From Gammaproteobacteria bacterium (lineage in GTDB: Bacteria > Pseudomonadota > Gammaproteobacteria > SZUA-152), in assembly GCA_013152545.1 (NCBI GenBank), contig JAADGF010000038.1, forward strand, positions 1-48,696: a DNA stretch of 48,696 nt, read 5' to 3'. Position 1 is the first letter of the stretch. Every line of letters starts with the position of its first letter. Positions 47,398-48,696 of the stretch are shown piece after piece. The notes beneath the pieces are model-generated. The model saw only the letters and a list, made by a program, of their open reading frames with translations. It made no database searches and was not told where the DNA came from. A program made the translations under genes and the position numbers.

Positions 47398-48567
47398 TTA
47401 TTGATACCTTGCTAAAAAAACAGCACCCTTCTGACCGTTGTCATTTGACATTGCAAGCAAACAATCCTGATGGAAATGCTGCCTGACAACGCTTCTAACG
47501 CCAAAACATAACGCAATGGCCGCCGTCGCTGCGCCTGTTTCGCTAAATGATTCCGCTGGATACCAATATTTTGCTTCTTTTATTGGGTAGGACAAAGAGA
47601 CGTTTACCACGGTATTTCCCCATTCAGCAGACTTCCGTGGATCACCATTGAGATTAAAAAGTATGGTTCCTATGGGTTTTTTCGTTTGCAAGACTTGCTC
47701 ATACGTTTGAGAAATCGCCTTTGATAAGGCCTGCCCATGACTGGGAACATCCGAGAAACGGTGTATTTTCTCTTCAACAATTGAAGGGCTATCCAGGTAT
47801 GCTTCAATCCTGGCATTGAGCTGTTTGGCAACATCATGCCGCTCCAACATAAAAAAAGCGGCCGCTTCACCGGGTATGAGGCCCGCTGGGTTATCCGGCG
47901 TTTTCAGCAATTTGAGACTCGCCAGAATTTCCAGCATTTCAGATTCTACATAGGAGTCGATACCACCAATGATGCACCGTTCCAACTTGCCCGATTTCAG
48001 CAATAATATCGCATCCCGGATTGCCGTGATCACGCCCACCTGGTCTTCGAAATAGATTCTTTGATACTCGTCATCAATCTTCAAGTCACATTGTTCGCAA
48101 AGACGCGGTATTAACAATTTCCCATATCGATATTGCCTGATTTGAGATGTAAAGGGTTCATAATCCGGGTCATCCTCATCACGGATTAACATTCCTTCTT
48201 GTTCCCTCTCCATTGTTTCCAAATGATCCTGATAATAACCACTGGACACATTTAAAAACAACCCGCATCTTGGGGAAAGGTGATGTGGCGCACGCCCCAT
48301 GTAAGAAAACAAGTCATTTATCGCTGCACTACCTAAGCGAATTAATCTTCCAATGCCCACGAAGCCATCTGAAAAATCGCGCATAGGCTGCCCTACGGCT
48401 TTATCGAGCGATGCTTCCTCTGCATCGAATATTGAAAAATAGTCCAACGTTGTGAGCCGTACAATTCCTGCATGGGCCGATGCACAACTTGTCACAACGT
48501 CATGGCCAATAGGCGAGACCATGCCCAACCCCGTCACAACAACGGTATCTGGCGCTAATTCCACCAT
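47398..48567 (-). CDS. Ketosynthase-fold protein lacking catalytic residues, T6SS-associated
   Basis: This 389-residue protein has the beta-ketoacyl synthase fold: VVVTGLGMVSPIGHD at the start, then CIIGGIDSY (198-206), AGLIPGEAAAFFMLER and SETGAATAAIAL near the end. The three catalytic positions are lost: the cysteine nucleophile region reads FEDQVGV (173-179), the first histidine region NLNGDP (305-310), and the second PAESFSETG (337-345). Such dead homologs occur beside PAAR/DUF2169-type cargo genes. ATG 48567 starts right after the upstream gene's stop. Upstream starts (ATG 48579, GTG 48585) would overlap it. Confidence 0.75.
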   Translation of the reverse strand: MVELAPDTVVVTGLGMVSPIGHDVVTSCASAHAGIVRLTTLDYFSIFDAEEASLDKAVGQPMRDFSDGFVGIGRLIRLGSAAINDLFSYMGRAPHHLSPRCGLFLNVSSGYYQDHLETMEREQEGMLIRDEDDPDYEPFTSQIRQYRYGKLLIPRLCEQCDLKIDDEYQRIYFEDQVGVITAIRDAILLLKSGKLERCIIGGIDSYVESEMLEILASLKLLKTPDNPAGLIPGEAAAFFMLERHDVAKQLNARIEAYLDSPSIVEEKIHRFSDVPSHGQALSKAISQTYEQVLQTKKPIGTILFNLNGDPRKSAEWGNTVVNVSLSYPIKEAKYWYPAESFSETGAATAAIALCFGVRSVVRQHFHQDCLLAMSNDNGQKGAVFLARYQ

Positions 48568-48568
48568 G

Positions 48569-48696
48569 CTAAAATTCATCTCCACAGCAAAGACACACCG
48601 GTTTCTCTTCCTTCATCACCACCACGATCGGTTTTTGCAACACCGGTGCCGGTGGCGTGTTTTTGTCGTTATGCAGCATCAAGTCAAAGGCCCGGG
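48569..48696 (-). CDS. C-terminus of an unrecognised protein (partial)
   Basis: An open frame enters from the window edge and stops at TAG (48571-48569). It ends with a proline-rich stretch (NDKNTPPAPVLQKPIVVV) and CLCCGDEF, a CxxC-like cluster. It is in the same direction as, and abuts, the ketosynthase-like gene, so it is the upstream operon member. A T6SS structural or adaptor protein would fit; there is not enough sequence to tell. Confidence 0.65.
   Translation of the reverse strand, partial: RAFDLMLHNDKNTPPAPVLQKPIVVVMKEEKPVCLCCGDEF

Overview
The window looks like the chromosome of a motile, polarly flagellated, probably marine gammaproteobacterium. The evidence is a Pseudomonas/Vibrio-type flagellar regulator set (FlrA/FleQ, FlrB, FlrC), CpdA, c-di-GMP signalling proteins and type VI secretion (T6SS)-linked cargo. 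The DNA is AT-rich and carries many short palindromic interspersed repeats. I did not identify a species.

Layout. (1) 1-7.3 kb is a loose set of single genes: the end of a cytochrome-like gene, a NaChBac-type voltage-gated sodium channel, a candidate micro-ORF with an attenuator-like terminator, a DUF3480-like protein paired with YtoQ, CpdA, an exported OB-fold protein and an orphan RRM-like protein. (2) 7.36-25.3 kb is one minus-strand flagellar block. In transcription order it holds a response regulator, a decayed flagellin, two intact flagellins, flaG, fliD, fliS, a FliT-like gene, an atypical PilZ gene, flrA, flrB, flrC and fliE-F-G-H-I. The block stops at fliI, with no fliJ next to it. 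(3) 26-32 kb, on the plus strand, is a flagellin glycosylation locus: a Maf/DUF115 protein, then legB-, legG- and legI-like genes. Other steps expected for a nonulosonic acid are not in the window. (4) 32-41 kb is gene-poor and repeat-rich, with an MFS transporter, a TonB-dependent receptor, a GYF_2-TM-pentapeptide protein, an SRPBCC protein and a small lipoprotein. (5) 41.4-43.7 kb encodes a PAS-PAS-GGDEF-EAL protein. (6) 43.8-48.7 kb, on the minus strand, resembles a T6SS cargo operon: the end of an unknown gene, a ketosynthase-fold protein lacking all recognisable catalytic residues, an AHH-type nuclease toxin, two immunity-like genes and a HEAT-repeat protein. Part of it is clearly more GC-rich than its surroundings.

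How the genes work together. FlrA, with an intact LFRS motif, FlrB/FlrC and the PilZ protein suggest c-di-GMP-controlled flagellar expression. FliS, the FliT-like protein and FlaG serve filament assembly. Maf and the Leg enzymes would decorate the flagellins. Palindromic repeats of at least three types sit inside this flagellar region, one directly against the fliE ribosome binding site. The most unusual observations are the micro-ORF/attenuator at 1561-1681, the repeat families that share an identical 15-mer, the non-catalytic ketosynthase homolog beside the toxin, the composition break inside the HEAT gene, the decayed flagellin and the incomplete sugar pathway.
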